From NCBI RefSeq assembly GCF_011043625.1, contig NZ_JAAKGT010000002.1, forward strand, positions 682,001 through 746,000: a stretch of 64,000 nt of DNA, in the 5' to 3' direction. Each line of letters starts with the position of its first letter. Position 1 is the first letter of the stretch. Shown here piece after piece: positions 12,968-23,239 of this stretch. The stretch is from Caulobacter sp. 602-2. GTDB lineage: Bacteria > Pseudomonadota > Alphaproteobacteria > Caulobacterales > Caulobacteraceae. Position numbers and translations under genes: made by a program. The notes under the pieces were generated by a model that was not told where the DNA came from, did not search any database, and saw nothing but the letters and a program-made list of their open reading frames with translations.

Positions 12968-13750
12968 CTAGAGCATATCAGTCATGGAACGGGTGCGGTC
13001 ATCCATTCGACAGGCGCTCAGGCCGTAGCCGTCGCGGCGCGAAGACACATGCTCGACCGAAAAGTCCGGCCGCTTCTCCCGCAGCGCCAGAGCCCGGCCG
13101 ATCAACGCCTCGGAAGCTCGCGCGCCAAGGATGACGCCGTCGATCATCTCGGGATCGACGGTGAGCAAGAGCGCCTGGCGCCCCGGCTCTCCCATGGCGA
13201 TCAGGCGATGCTCCTGCTCGTAGGACCACTCGCTCGGCTTGGCCCAGAGAAAGGCCAGAGACGCGTTCGGAGGATCAGTGAACCAGCGATAAGTGGGCGG
13301 CTCGTCGACATAGACGACCGGCCCCGCCATGAGGCTGACGACCCGCGCAAGCGCCTCGACGACCTCCGCCCTGTAGCGGATCACGAAACCACGGTGGGCC
13401 CCGCCGTAGTGTCCCCACATGAGGTGGCTGTCCCAGCGCCGGGCCAGGCACGCCACATAGACGTTCGACAGAAGATTCATGCGGGGAACGATCTCATCGC
13501 TCCAGCCGGCGCCGGGGCCGTGGAAACTGTCCCAGGCGTTGTCGCGCGCCTCCGGGGAGCGATGCTTGTCGTACCGGTCGTGCCACGCCTCGAAGGCCTC
13601 GCGCGACTCTGGCGGCGCCGACCTGAACTTGAACTCGAACGGATCGTTGAAGACCAGCGGCGAACCGAACTTCACCGATCCCTGGACGACGGCCTTGTCG
13701 AAGGTCTCGGGCAGGGCCTCGTCGCCCCCGCCGACGAACTTGTAGAACAC
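12968..13750 (-). CDS. DUF2971 protein
   Basis: 260 residues with the DUF2971 pattern: MFYKFVGG at the start, PLVFNDPFEFKF, LSNVYVACLARRWDSHLMWGHY followed by GGAHRGFVIRY, and WAKPSEWSYEQEHRLI. DUF2971 proteins are uncharacterised and often occur in accessory and defence-rich regions. The start is GTG; the ribosome site is the end of the histidine kinase gene, whose stop is only three bases away, so the two genes are probably co-transcribed. Confidence 0.8.
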   Translation of the reverse strand: MFYKFVGGGDEALPETFDKAVVQGSVKFGSPLVFNDPFEFKFRSAPPESREAFEAWHDRYDKHRSPEARDNAWDSFHGPGAGWSDEIVPRMNLLSNVYVACLARRWDSHLMWGHYGGAHRGFVIRYRAEVVEALARVVSLMAGPVVYVDEPPTYRWFTDPPNASLAFLWAKPSEWSYEQEHRLIAMGEPGRQALLLTVDPEMIDGVILGARASEALIGRALALREKRPDFSVEHVSSRRDGYGLSACRMDDRTRSMTDML

Positions 13751-13753
13751 CCC

Positions 13754-15088
13754 CTACCCCTCGCCCGCCGGCGGCCAGACGCTGGCGGTGACGCCGCCGC
13801 CGTCGCGGTTGGCGATCTGGAGGCGGCCGCCGAAGCGCTTGAGCAGGCGGTCGGCGGTGGGGATGCCCAGGCCGAAGCCCCCGGTGTCGCGGGCGCGGGC
13901 GGCGTCGCCGCGGAAGAAGGGCTCGTAGATGCGGGCCAGCACCTCGTCGGTCAGGCCCGGCCCCTGGTCGAGCACCTCGATGCGCGGGCCTTCGGGGTCG
14001 TCGGCCACAAGGCGCACCTTGGCCTTGCCGCCAAAGCGCACGGCGTTGTCGACGAGGCGGATCAGGGCCTGTTCCAGCGGGTCGCGGTGGGTGCTGACGG
14101 TCAGCGACTTGGGCCCTTCGTAGCGGGCGAGCTTGGGCCAGCGGGCGATCACCGCGCGGATCAGGGCCGGCAGGTCGACGCTCTCGGCGGTGCTGGCGGC
14201 GTGCTGGGCGCGCAGCCAGGCCGACAGCGAGCGCAGCATCTCCTCCAGCTCGTCGACATTGCCGCCGACCAGGGCGCGGATGTCCTCGGGCTCGACATAG
14301 TCCGAAGCCAGCTTCAGGCGGGCCAGCGGCGTGCGCAGGTCGTGGCTGAGCGCCTCCATCGCCCGGGCCTGGTCCTCGATCAGGCCGGTGATGCGCTGCT
14401 GCATGTCGTTGAAGGCGCGGCCCAGTTCGGCCAGGTCGGTCGGCCCCTCGACGGCGACCGGCTGGGGCGGCCCCTCGCCCACCCGGCCGGCGGCCTCGGC
14501 CAGGCGGCGCAGCGGCTCGCCCAGCTGGCGCAGGGCGTAGGCGCCCAGCGCCACGCAGGCCAGCGAGAAGGCCAGGGTCGTGGCCACCGCGCGCAGGGCG
14601 ATCGGCCAGGGCCGCGGGAAGTGGCGCGAGCGGAACGACAGCCAGCGGCCGTCGGAAAGCCCCATGACGCCGACGAGATCGCGGCCGTGGTCCGACTGGT
14701 CCTCGGACCACAGGCGCAGGGGCCGCCCGGCCAGGCCCGGCTCCCACTGGCGCACATAGCGGACGATGGCGTCGGCCTCGCCGGTCTGGGCGCGGGCCTG
14801 GGACGGCGCCAGCGGCGGGGCTGAAACGACCTCGGCCTCGAGGTAGCGCGAGGTCATCACCTGGTCGAGATCGGCCTGGGACAGGCGGCTGACGCGGTCG
14901 CCCACGACCAGCAGCTCGGCGATGCGGCGGGCGTGGTCCTCGCGCAGGGTCTGGCGGTCGATCGCCTGGTAGAAGGCGACGCTGGCCGCCAGTTGCACGA
15001 ACACGATCGCCGCCACCACCAGGATGGAGCGGCCGATCAGGCCCCGGGGCCGCCGCAGAATGTCTCGCACCTTCGAAGCCATGGCCAA
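13754..15088 (-). CDS. Membrane sensor histidine kinase (EnvZ-like, orphan)
   Basis: 444 residues: transmembrane helix near 20-40, periplasmic loop of about 110 residues, second helix near 165-190, HAMP, DHp domain with His249 in ALSHDLRTPL, and an ATPase domain with RLVDNAVRFGG (N box), DQGPGL (G1) and GGFGLGIPTADRL (G2). It phosphorylates a partner response regulator, but none is adjacent; the downstream neighbour is DUF2971. The signal sensed is unknown. Confidence 0.9.
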   Translation of the reverse strand: MAMASKVRDILRRPRGLIGRSILVVAAIVFVQLAASVAFYQAIDRQTLREDHARRIAELLVVGDRVSRLSQADLDQVMTSRYLEAEVVSAPPLAPSQARAQTGEADAIVRYVRQWEPGLAGRPLRLWSEDQSDHGRDLVGVMGLSDGRWLSFRSRHFPRPWPIALRAVATTLAFSLACVALGAYALRQLGEPLRRLAEAAGRVGEGPPQPVAVEGPTDLAELGRAFNDMQQRITGLIEDQARAMEALSHDLRTPLARLKLASDYVEPEDIRALVGGNVDELEEMLRSLSAWLRAQHAASTAESVDLPALIRAVIARWPKLARYEGPKSLTVSTHRDPLEQALIRLVDNAVRFGGKAKVRLVADDPEGPRIEVLDQGPGLTDEVLARIYEPFFRGDAARARDTGGFGLGIPTADRLLKRFGGRLQIANRDGGGVTASVWPPAGEG

Positions 15089-15228
15089 GGCTTACACAGG
15101 CGCGCGGCCGGGGGCCACTCCCGGTTGACGTCGTCCGACCAAGGACGTTGTCGGGACGGTCGCGCGCGACCGGAAAACCGGCCCGGCATGTCGTCGCTAT
15201 CTCATTTTGAGAATACCTACGCGCCGCA

Positions 15229-15244
15229 TACGTATTGGTACGTA
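15229..15244. promoter_or_regulatory. Repeated TACGTA motif upstream of chemotaxis receptor
   Basis: TACGTA-TTGG-TACGTA: two copies of a palindromic hexamer, one helical turn apart, in an AT-richer stretch about 85 bases before the receptor start. A candidate operator. Confidence 0.4.
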
Positions 15245-15328
15245 GTAACCATGCGCGTTGTTTCGACAGTTTTGTCACGACCGATTAACGCTCATCCAGC
15301 ACGATCGCCGCGAAATACGGAGGCGGGC

Positions 15329-16930
15329 GTGCGTTTGATCCAGTTCGACAGTATTGAGGCCCAGCGCCGCGTCGGCGGCCAGCTGGTGATCGGCTGCGTG
15401 GCGGTCAGCGCCGTGGTGGTTCCCATCGCCTGCCTGCTGACCGGCGCGCCGCTGCTGGCGCCGTCGCTGGCCTCGGCGGCCCTGGCGGTGCTGGTCCTGG
15501 CCGCCTACGGCCTGTGGCGCGACCGCCTGGCCCAGCAGCTGTGCACGGCCCTGGCCCTGGTGGGGCAGGCGGCGATGTTCGTGCTGGCCTTCCAGGGCCA
15601 TCCCCTGCAGGACGAGGCCCGCATGGCCTTCCTGGCGGCGCTGGCTTTGCTGGTGGCCTATGGCGACTGGCGGGTGGTGGCCCTGGGGGCGGGCGCCGTC
15701 ATCGGCGTCGACCTCGTGGCCGCAGGCCTCTTTCCCCATCGCCTGGCGGCCGACGAGAGCCTGCTGGCGCTGGCCCTGCGCGCGGCCCTGACCGTGACCA
15801 CCGCCTGGTCGCTGGTCTGGCTGACGGCCGGGGTCTCGCGCCTGTTCGTCACCGTCAGCGCCCGCACCCAGGCCTCCGAGCGCGCCGCCCGCGCCGCCGA
15901 CGAGGCCAACGCCGCGGCCCTGGCCGAACGCGCCGCCGCCGACCGCGCCAACGCCGAGCGCGCGCGCCTGAAGGCGGCGATGGAGGCCGAGCAGACGGAG
16001 GTGGTCGAGCACCTGGCCCAGGCCCTGCGCCAGCTGGCCGGGGGCGACCTGACCTCGCGGCTGGAGACCCGCTTCGCCGCCCAGTACGAGCCGCTGCGCC
16101 AGGACTTCAACGACGCGGTGGCCAAGCTGCGCGCGGCGCTGGGCGAGATCAGCGGCAACGCCGCCAGCATGAGCGCGGGCGTGGCCGAGATGAGCCGCGC
16201 CTCCGACGAGCTGGCCAACCGCACCGAGGACCAGGCCGCCAGCCTGGTGGAGACCTCGACGGCGCTGGGCCAGATCACCGCCACCGTCAACGAGACCGCC
16301 GACAACGCCCGCAAGGCCAACGCCGCGGCCGCCCGCGCCCGCGAGGAGGCCGAGCGCTCCGATCCCGTCGTCACCGAGGCGGTCGAGGCCATGACCCTGA
16401 TCGAGACCTCGTCGGGCCAGATCGGCCAGATCATCGGGGTGATCGACGAGATCGCCTTCCAGACCAACCTTCTGGCGCTGAACGCCGGGGTCGAGGCCGC
16501 CCGGGCCGGCGACGCGGGCAAGGGCTTCGCGGTCGTCGCCCAGGAAGTGCGGGCGCTGGCCCAGCGCAGCGCCGACGCCGCCCGCGAGATCAAGGCCCTG
16601 GTGGCCGTCTCGGGCGACCAGGTGGCCGCCGGGGTCGAGCGCGTGGGCAAGACCCGCGAGGCCCTGCAGCGCATCGTCGCCCGCGTGGCCGAGATCGACA
16701 CCCAGATCGACGCCATCGCCCGCTCGGCTGCCGACCAGGCCTCCAACCTGGGCGAGGTCAACACCACCATGGGCGCGATGGACCGCGTGGTGCAGCAGAA
16801 CGCGGCCATGGTCGAGGAGACCACCGCGGCCGCCCACGCCCTGAAGTCGGAAGCCGCCGAACTGGCCGACCGCATCGGCCTGTTCCGCACCCGCGAGGCG
16901 GCCGCCCCCTCCAGCCAGCGGGCCGCCTGA
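15329..16930 (+). CDS. Methyl-accepting chemotaxis protein without periplasmic domain
   Basis: 533 residues. About six transmembrane helices occupy residues 15-180 with only short loops, so there is no periplasmic ligand domain. A coiled-coil/HAMP-like segment (LAQALRQLAGGDLTSRLE) precedes the signalling domain, whose hairpin tip IIGVIDEIAFQTNLLALN is the conserved CheA/CheW contact. The frame is open far upstream, but the GTG at 15329 with GGAGG five bases before it is the best start. The stop overlaps the next gene's ATG (TGATG). It may sense membrane state or a hydrophobic signal; this is inference. Confidence 0.88.
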   Translation: MRLIQFDSIEAQRRVGGQLVIGCVAVSAVVVPIACLLTGAPLLAPSLASAALAVLVLAAYGLWRDRLAQQLCTALALVGQAAMFVLAFQGHPLQDEARMAFLAALALLVAYGDWRVVALGAGAVIGVDLVAAGLFPHRLAADESLLALALRAALTVTTAWSLVWLTAGVSRLFVTVSARTQASERAARAADEANAAALAERAAADRANAERARLKAAMEAEQTEVVEHLAQALRQLAGGDLTSRLETRFAAQYEPLRQDFNDAVAKLRAALGEISGNAASMSAGVAEMSRASDELANRTEDQAASLVETSTALGQITATVNETADNARKANAAAARAREEAERSDPVVTEAVEAMTLIETSSGQIGQIIGVIDEIAFQTNLLALNAGVEAARAGDAGKGFAVVAQEVRALAQRSADAAREIKALVAVSGDQVAAGVERVGKTREALQRIVARVAEIDTQIDAIARSAADQASNLGEVNTTMGAMDRVVQQNAAMVEETTAAAHALKSEAAELADRIGLFRTREAAAPSSQRAA

Positions 16931-17199
16931 TGACGGCCAAGGTCGCCGAGTTCACGCCCACCGACCTGATCAAGCTGTTCGCCGCCACCTGGCTGCCGCT
17001 GTGCGAACGGCTGGAAACCGCCGGCGTGCTCGACCGCGCGACCCTGGCCGACGACATGGCGCTGTACGTGACGCCCGGCGAGGCCACCGCCAGCGCGGCC
17101 ATGGTCGAGGCGCTGCAGATCGTGCTGCGCCGGCCCAGGCCGCAGCCGGGACCGCGACGCGAACCGGCGCTGCGGGTGATCGCAGGGGGATTGGGGTAG
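16930..17199 (+). CDS. Small conserved-looking protein coupled to receptor gene
   Basis: 89 residues, soluble, no known family recognised. It begins on the last base of the receptor stop codon, so it is translationally coupled. The segment FTPTDLIKLFAATWLPLCER..AGVLD is clearly related to the 81-residue product at 21619-21864 (FTGEDIVRLFAATYLPLCRSLEAAGALD), defining a small paralogous family. The C-terminus is basic (RRPRPQPGPRREP). A role with the receptor is suggested only by position. Confidence 0.7.
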   Translation: MTAKVAEFTPTDLIKLFAATWLPLCERLETAGVLDRATLADDMALYVTPGEATASAAMVEALQIVLRRPRPQPGPRREPALRVIAGGLG

Positions 17200-17207
17200 C
17201 CCATAAC

Positions 17208-17230
17208 CCCCTCTCCCTATGGGAGAGGGG
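17208..17230. terminator. Bidirectional hairpin between convergent genes
   Basis: CCCCTCTCCC-TAT-GGGAGAGGGG, ten-base-pair stem, between the small protein gene and the convergent aldo/keto reductase. No T-run; same hairpin family as those at 46.9, 59.8 and 63.2 kb. Confidence 0.5.
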
Positions 17231-17241
17231 CCCCTCGGCTC

Positions 17242-20005
<2,764 letters not shown>

Positions 20006-20123
20006 GCGCGGCTCTCCGGGACGTCGGGCGACATGCGGATCATGGGCGGGCTCCTGGCTGCGGCGAACGCGGAGCCCCCGGCGCCTTCGCACGGGAGGAA
20101 GATAGTCCTGGCCCGTTCACGTC

Positions 20124-20138
20124 ATTAGACGCGATAAT
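20124..20138. promoter_or_regulatory. LysR-type binding box
   Basis: ATTAGACGCGATAAT has the T-N11-A form and imperfect dyad symmetry of a LysR regulator site and lies between the divergent flavodoxin and LysR genes, 29 bases before the LysR start. Confidence 0.6.
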
Positions 20139-20167
20139 CGCCATGTCGTTTTTAGCAGGACTTACAA

Positions 20168-21061
20168 ATGGCCATGCGTCTTGATGACCTCGCCGCCTTC
20201 GCCCTGGTGGCCAGGGAGCGCAGCTTCACCCGGGCCGGCGCCAAGCTGGGCGTCTCGGCCTCGGCGCTGAGCCAGACGATCAAGGGCCTGGAGGGGCGGC
20301 TGGGCCTGCGCCTCCTGGCCCGCACCACCCGCAGCGTGGCGGCGACCGAGGCCGGCGAGCGCCTGCTGGCGACCCTGGCGCCGCGGCTGGAGGAGATCGA
20401 GCAGGCGCTGGCCGCCCTCAGCGACCTGCGCGAGAAGCCGGCGGGCACGATCCGCATCACCGCCGGCGAGCACGCCGCCCAGTCGGCCCTGCAGCCGGGC
20501 CTGGCCAGGCTGCTGCCCGACTATCCCGACATCCGGGTCGAGATCACCGTCGACTACGGCCTGGTGGACATCGTCGCCGAAGGCTTCGACGCCGGCGTGC
20601 GGCTGGGCGAGCAGGTGGCCAAGGACATGATCGCCCTGCGCATCGGCCCCGACCTGCGGATGGCCGTGGTCGGCTCGCCGGCCTATTTCGCCGCCCGGCC
20701 GCGCCCGCTGACGCCGCAGGACCTGACCGAGCACAACTGCATCAACATGCGCCTGCCCACCTATGGGGGCCTGTTCGCCTGGGAGTTCGAGAAGGACGGC
20801 CGCGAGGTCAAGGTGCGGGTCGACGGCCAGCTGGTGGTCAACACCATCCGCCAGCGGCTGGACGGCGCGCTGCAGGGACTGGGCCTGGCCTACATGCCCC
20901 AGGACGTCGCCGCGCCCCACCTGGCCAGCGGCGATCTGGTGCGGGTGTTGGAGGACTGGTGCGAGCCGTTCTCCGGCTACCACCTCTATTATCCGAGCCG
21001 CCGGCACGCCTCGCCGGCCTTCTCGAAACTGGCCGAGGCCCTGCGCTGGCGGGGCGGCTGA
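20168..21061 (+). CDS. LysR-family transcriptional regulator
   Basis: 297 residues: N-terminal winged HTH (LDDLAAFALVARERSFTRAG and KLGVSASALSQTIKGLEGRL), then a substrate-binding-protein-like effector domain from about residue 90. By the usual LysR arrangement it probably controls the divergent flavodoxin-AKR-AKR operon and itself. Similar LysR genes are common next to AKR/SDR operons. Effector unknown. Confidence 0.94.
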   Translation: MAMRLDDLAAFALVARERSFTRAGAKLGVSASALSQTIKGLEGRLGLRLLARTTRSVAATEAGERLLATLAPRLEEIEQALAALSDLREKPAGTIRITAGEHAAQSALQPGLARLLPDYPDIRVEITVDYGLVDIVAEGFDAGVRLGEQVAKDMIALRIGPDLRMAVVGSPAYFAARPRPLTPQDLTEHNCINMRLPTYGGLFAWEFEKDGREVKVRVDGQLVVNTIRQRLDGALQGLGLAYMPQDVAAPHLASGDLVRVLEDWCEPFSGYHLYYPSRRHASPAFSKLAEALRWRGG

Positions 21062-21155
21062 TAGAGATCTAAGCCCGAAAAACCTGCGTTCAAGAATTGG
21101 CGGGCGGCGAAATATGCGCAGTCTGCGGGGTCTTCTTCAGCGGAGGCGACCCGGC

Positions 21156-21551
21156 ATGACCACGACCTACTATCACGGCACGAAGGCGGATCTGGCGACC
21201 GGCGACCTGATCGAGGCCGGCAGGGTCTCGAACTACGGCGCGCGCAAGGCCGCAGCCTTCGTCTACTTCGCCGCCACGCTGGACGCGGCGACCTGGGGCG
21301 CGGAGCTGGCCCTGGGCGAGGGGCGCGAGCGGATCTACGTGGTCGAGCCGACCGGGCCGTTCGAGGACGACCCCAACGTCACCGACAAGAAGTTCCCCGG
21401 CAATCCGACCAGGTCGTACCGCACCCGCGACCCGCTGCGGATCGTCGGCGAGGTCGAGGGCTGGACCGGCCATCCGCCCGAGCAGTTGGCGGCCATGCGC
21501 GCACACCTGGAGACGCTGAAGCGGCAGGGTATCGAGGCGATCGAGGATTGA
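21156..21551 (+). CDS. arr: Rifampicin ADP-ribosyltransferase
   Basis: 131 residues matching the Arr family closely in length and sequence: YYHGTKADL near the start, SNYGARKAAAFVYFAATLDA, ERIYVVEPTGPFEDDPNVTD, and KKFPGNPTRSYRTRDPLRIV. Arr transfers ADP-ribose from NAD+ to the ansa-bridge hydroxyl of rifamycins. Residues aligning with the functional His, Tyr and Asp of the mycobacterial enzyme are probably His7, Tyr37 and Asp71 or Asp72 (by eye). The ATG at 21156 has GGAGG nine bases upstream; the longer frame shadows the LysR end. Chromosomal arr genes occur in many soil and freshwater bacteria; no mobile element is adjacent. Confidence 0.93.
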   Translation: MTTTYYHGTKADLATGDLIEAGRVSNYGARKAAAFVYFAATLDAATWGAELALGEGRERIYVVEPTGPFEDDPNVTDKKFPGNPTRSYRTRDPLRIVGEVEGWTGHPPEQLAAMRAHLETLKRQGIEAIED

Positions 21552-21566
21552 CCCCCAAATCCGTCG

Positions 21567-21595
21567 TTCCCCGCGAAGGCGGGGATGCTCGGGAA
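21567..21595. repeat. REP-like palindrome
   Basis: CCCCGCGAAGGCGGGG followed by ATGCTCGG. The same core and tail recur at 35516-35540, and the core at 10.2 kb. It lies between the convergent arr and small-protein genes. Confidence 0.65.
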
Positions 21596-21618
21596 GAATG
21601 AGCGGACGTTGCCGCCCC

Positions 21619-21864
21619 CTACCCCCGCCCGGTCTCGCCCAGCACCTTGCACAGGGCGGCGGCCAGGATCTCCCAGGGCTCGCCCGGTTCGGGGTCGAGG
21701 CGGGCGCGGATGTCGCGGGCCAGCGCCTGGGGGTCGAGGGCGCCGGCGGCTTCGAGCGAGCGGCACAGCGGCAGATAGGTGGCGGCGAACAGGCGCACGA
21801 TGTCCTCGCCGGTGAAGGTCGGCACGTCGGGGCCTTGCGGGTGGTCGGGACCGGCGGGGGACAT
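21619..21864 (-). CDS. Small protein, paralogue of the 16930-17199 product
   Basis: 81 residues, soluble, unknown. FTGEDIVRLFAATYLPLCR and LEAAGALDPQALARDI match the other small protein of this window residue for residue over about 35 positions. It is divergent from a winged-HTH gene across a perfect FNR/FixK-type palindrome, which hints at oxygen-linked control. Confidence 0.65.
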   Translation of the reverse strand: MSPAGPDHPQGPDVPTFTGEDIVRLFAATYLPLCRSLEAAGALDPQALARDIRARLDPEPGEPWEILAAALCKVLGETGRG

Positions 21865-21921
21865 CGTGGGGGCTCAACTCCGGGAACTGGCCGCCGCTGC
21901 TGCCTGAAGATCGCCGGTCGC

Positions 21922-21941
21922 GCCTTGATCCGGATCAAGGC
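21922..21941. promoter_or_regulatory. Perfect FNR/FixK-type box
   Basis: GCCTTGATCCGGATCAAGGC is a perfect 20-base palindrome and contains TTGAT-N4-ATCAA, the consensus for FNR/FixK/Anr regulators. It lies 48 bases before the winged-HTH gene and 57 bases before the divergent small gene. Confidence 0.75.
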
Positions 21942-21989
21942 CGCCCGCCGCGCGGCGTGGGACCTGCCCGCACGAGGAGGAGGCCGCCC

Positions 21990-22388
21990 ATGCCCAATGA
22001 CGTTCGATCGACGCTCGCCCGCCATCACCTGGACGTCGGCGCCGACTACGTGCTGCGCAGCGCGGGCCTGCTGTCGTCGGTGTTCGACGGCGACATCATG
22101 CGGGGCCTGGTGTTCCTGACCGCCCTGCGGCTGTCGGCCCACGCCCCGCAGGACGCTCTGGGCGAGCAGCCCGTGCGGCTGACGGCGATCGCCCGGTCGC
22201 TGGGCCTGCCGATCGAGACCACCCGCCGTCACCTGCTGAAGCTGCAGCGCGACGGCTTCACGGTGCGCGCGGCCGGCGGCGGGGTGATCGCGCGCATTCC
22301 CGAGCGCCCCGACATCGCCGAGGCCATGGCCGCCAACAGCGCCAACCTCGCCCGGCTGGCCGCCACGCTGGAGGCGCCGGCGGGCTGA
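21990..22388 (+). CDS. Winged-HTH regulator
   Basis: 132 residues. LTAIARSLGLPIETTRRHLLKLQRDGF is a winged-HTH core like that of IclR/GntR or Crp C-terminal domains; the flanks are helical and no ligand domain is present. The ATG at 21990 has a strong GGAGGAGG. The FNR-type box just upstream suggests induction under low oxygen. Targets unknown; the divergent small gene is a natural candidate. Confidence 0.72.
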   Translation: MPNDVRSTLARHHLDVGADYVLRSAGLLSSVFDGDIMRGLVFLTALRLSAHAPQDALGEQPVRLTAIARSLGLPIETTRRHLLKLQRDGFTVRAAGGGVIARIPERPDIAEAMAANSANLARLAATLEAPAG

Positions 22389-22447
22389 GGGCAACCCCGG
22401 CGGGCCTCGCCCGTTCCGCCCGGACGCAAGGCAGGCGCGAGGACGGG

Positions 22448-23125
22448 ATGAGGAACGGGATCGGACGGACGCGCGGCGGGGCGCTGGCCATCGTCGCGCT
22501 GCTGCTGGCGGCCTGCGCGGCCAGTCCCGAGGAGCAGGCCCGGCGTTCGATCGACAGCGGCCAGGCCGTGCGCGAGATCCAGGCCCATTTCGACAAGGAC
22601 CCGCAGGGCCAGTGCGCGGCGGTGCTGACCGGCGCCGCGCCAATCGAGATCAGCGACCGCACCGCAGGGCTCGACACCGTGCGCGCCCTGGTCGAGACGG
22701 GCCTGCTGACAGCCGTTCCCGGCGCGCCGGCGGGCGAGACGCGCCTTGAGCCCACGGCCATGGCCCGCCCCTTCTGGCGCGAGCGCCAGCGCGGAACCGT
22801 CGGGCCGCCCAGCGCCGAGCTGTGCTACGCCCGCCGGCGGATCACCCGCGCCTGGCTGGTGGGCGAGGACGGCAAGACCCTGAACTTCGCCTACCGCCTG
22901 GAGGCCGCGCCCGACTGGGCCCGCGATCCGCGCATGCAGGCGGCCTTCCCGTTCCTGGCGCCGGCCCTGTCGCAGGAGATGGTCGCCACCGGCATCGCCC
23001 CGTTCCGCGACGGCCGCTGGTTCCTCGACCTCGCCGACGAGGGGATCACCCTGCCCGGCCAGGACGAGGGCTTCTACGCCTGCCCCGACGGGCGCGAGAC
23101 GCCGGATCCGGGGTGCGGGGGATAG
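22448..23125 (+). CDS. Lipoprotein of unknown function
   Basis: 225 residues. Signal sequence with lipobox LLAAC (Cys near residue 23), so a membrane-anchored periplasmic lipoprotein. Two further Cys pairs (GQCAAV, ELCYAR, FYACP, DPGCGG) may form disulfides. No family recognised. It lies 59 bases after the winged-HTH gene on the same strand. Confidence 0.7.
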   Translation: MRNGIGRTRGGALAIVALLLAACAASPEEQARRSIDSGQAVREIQAHFDKDPQGQCAAVLTGAAPIEISDRTAGLDTVRALVETGLLTAVPGAPAGETRLEPTAMARPFWRERQRGTVGPPSAELCYARRRITRAWLVGEDGKTLNFAYRLEAAPDWARDPRMQAAFPFLAPALSQEMVATGIAPFRDGRWFLDLADEGITLPGQDEGFYACPDGRETPDPGCGG

Positions 23126-23239
23126 AGGGGCGCGGCGCCACTATTGAGACGCCTGTGAAAAACGATACATCCCTCGCGCGCATCGCCGCCCGAACCTGCC
23201 CGCCGCCCGACGGGGGGCGTTTGGGGGACGAAAAAGACG

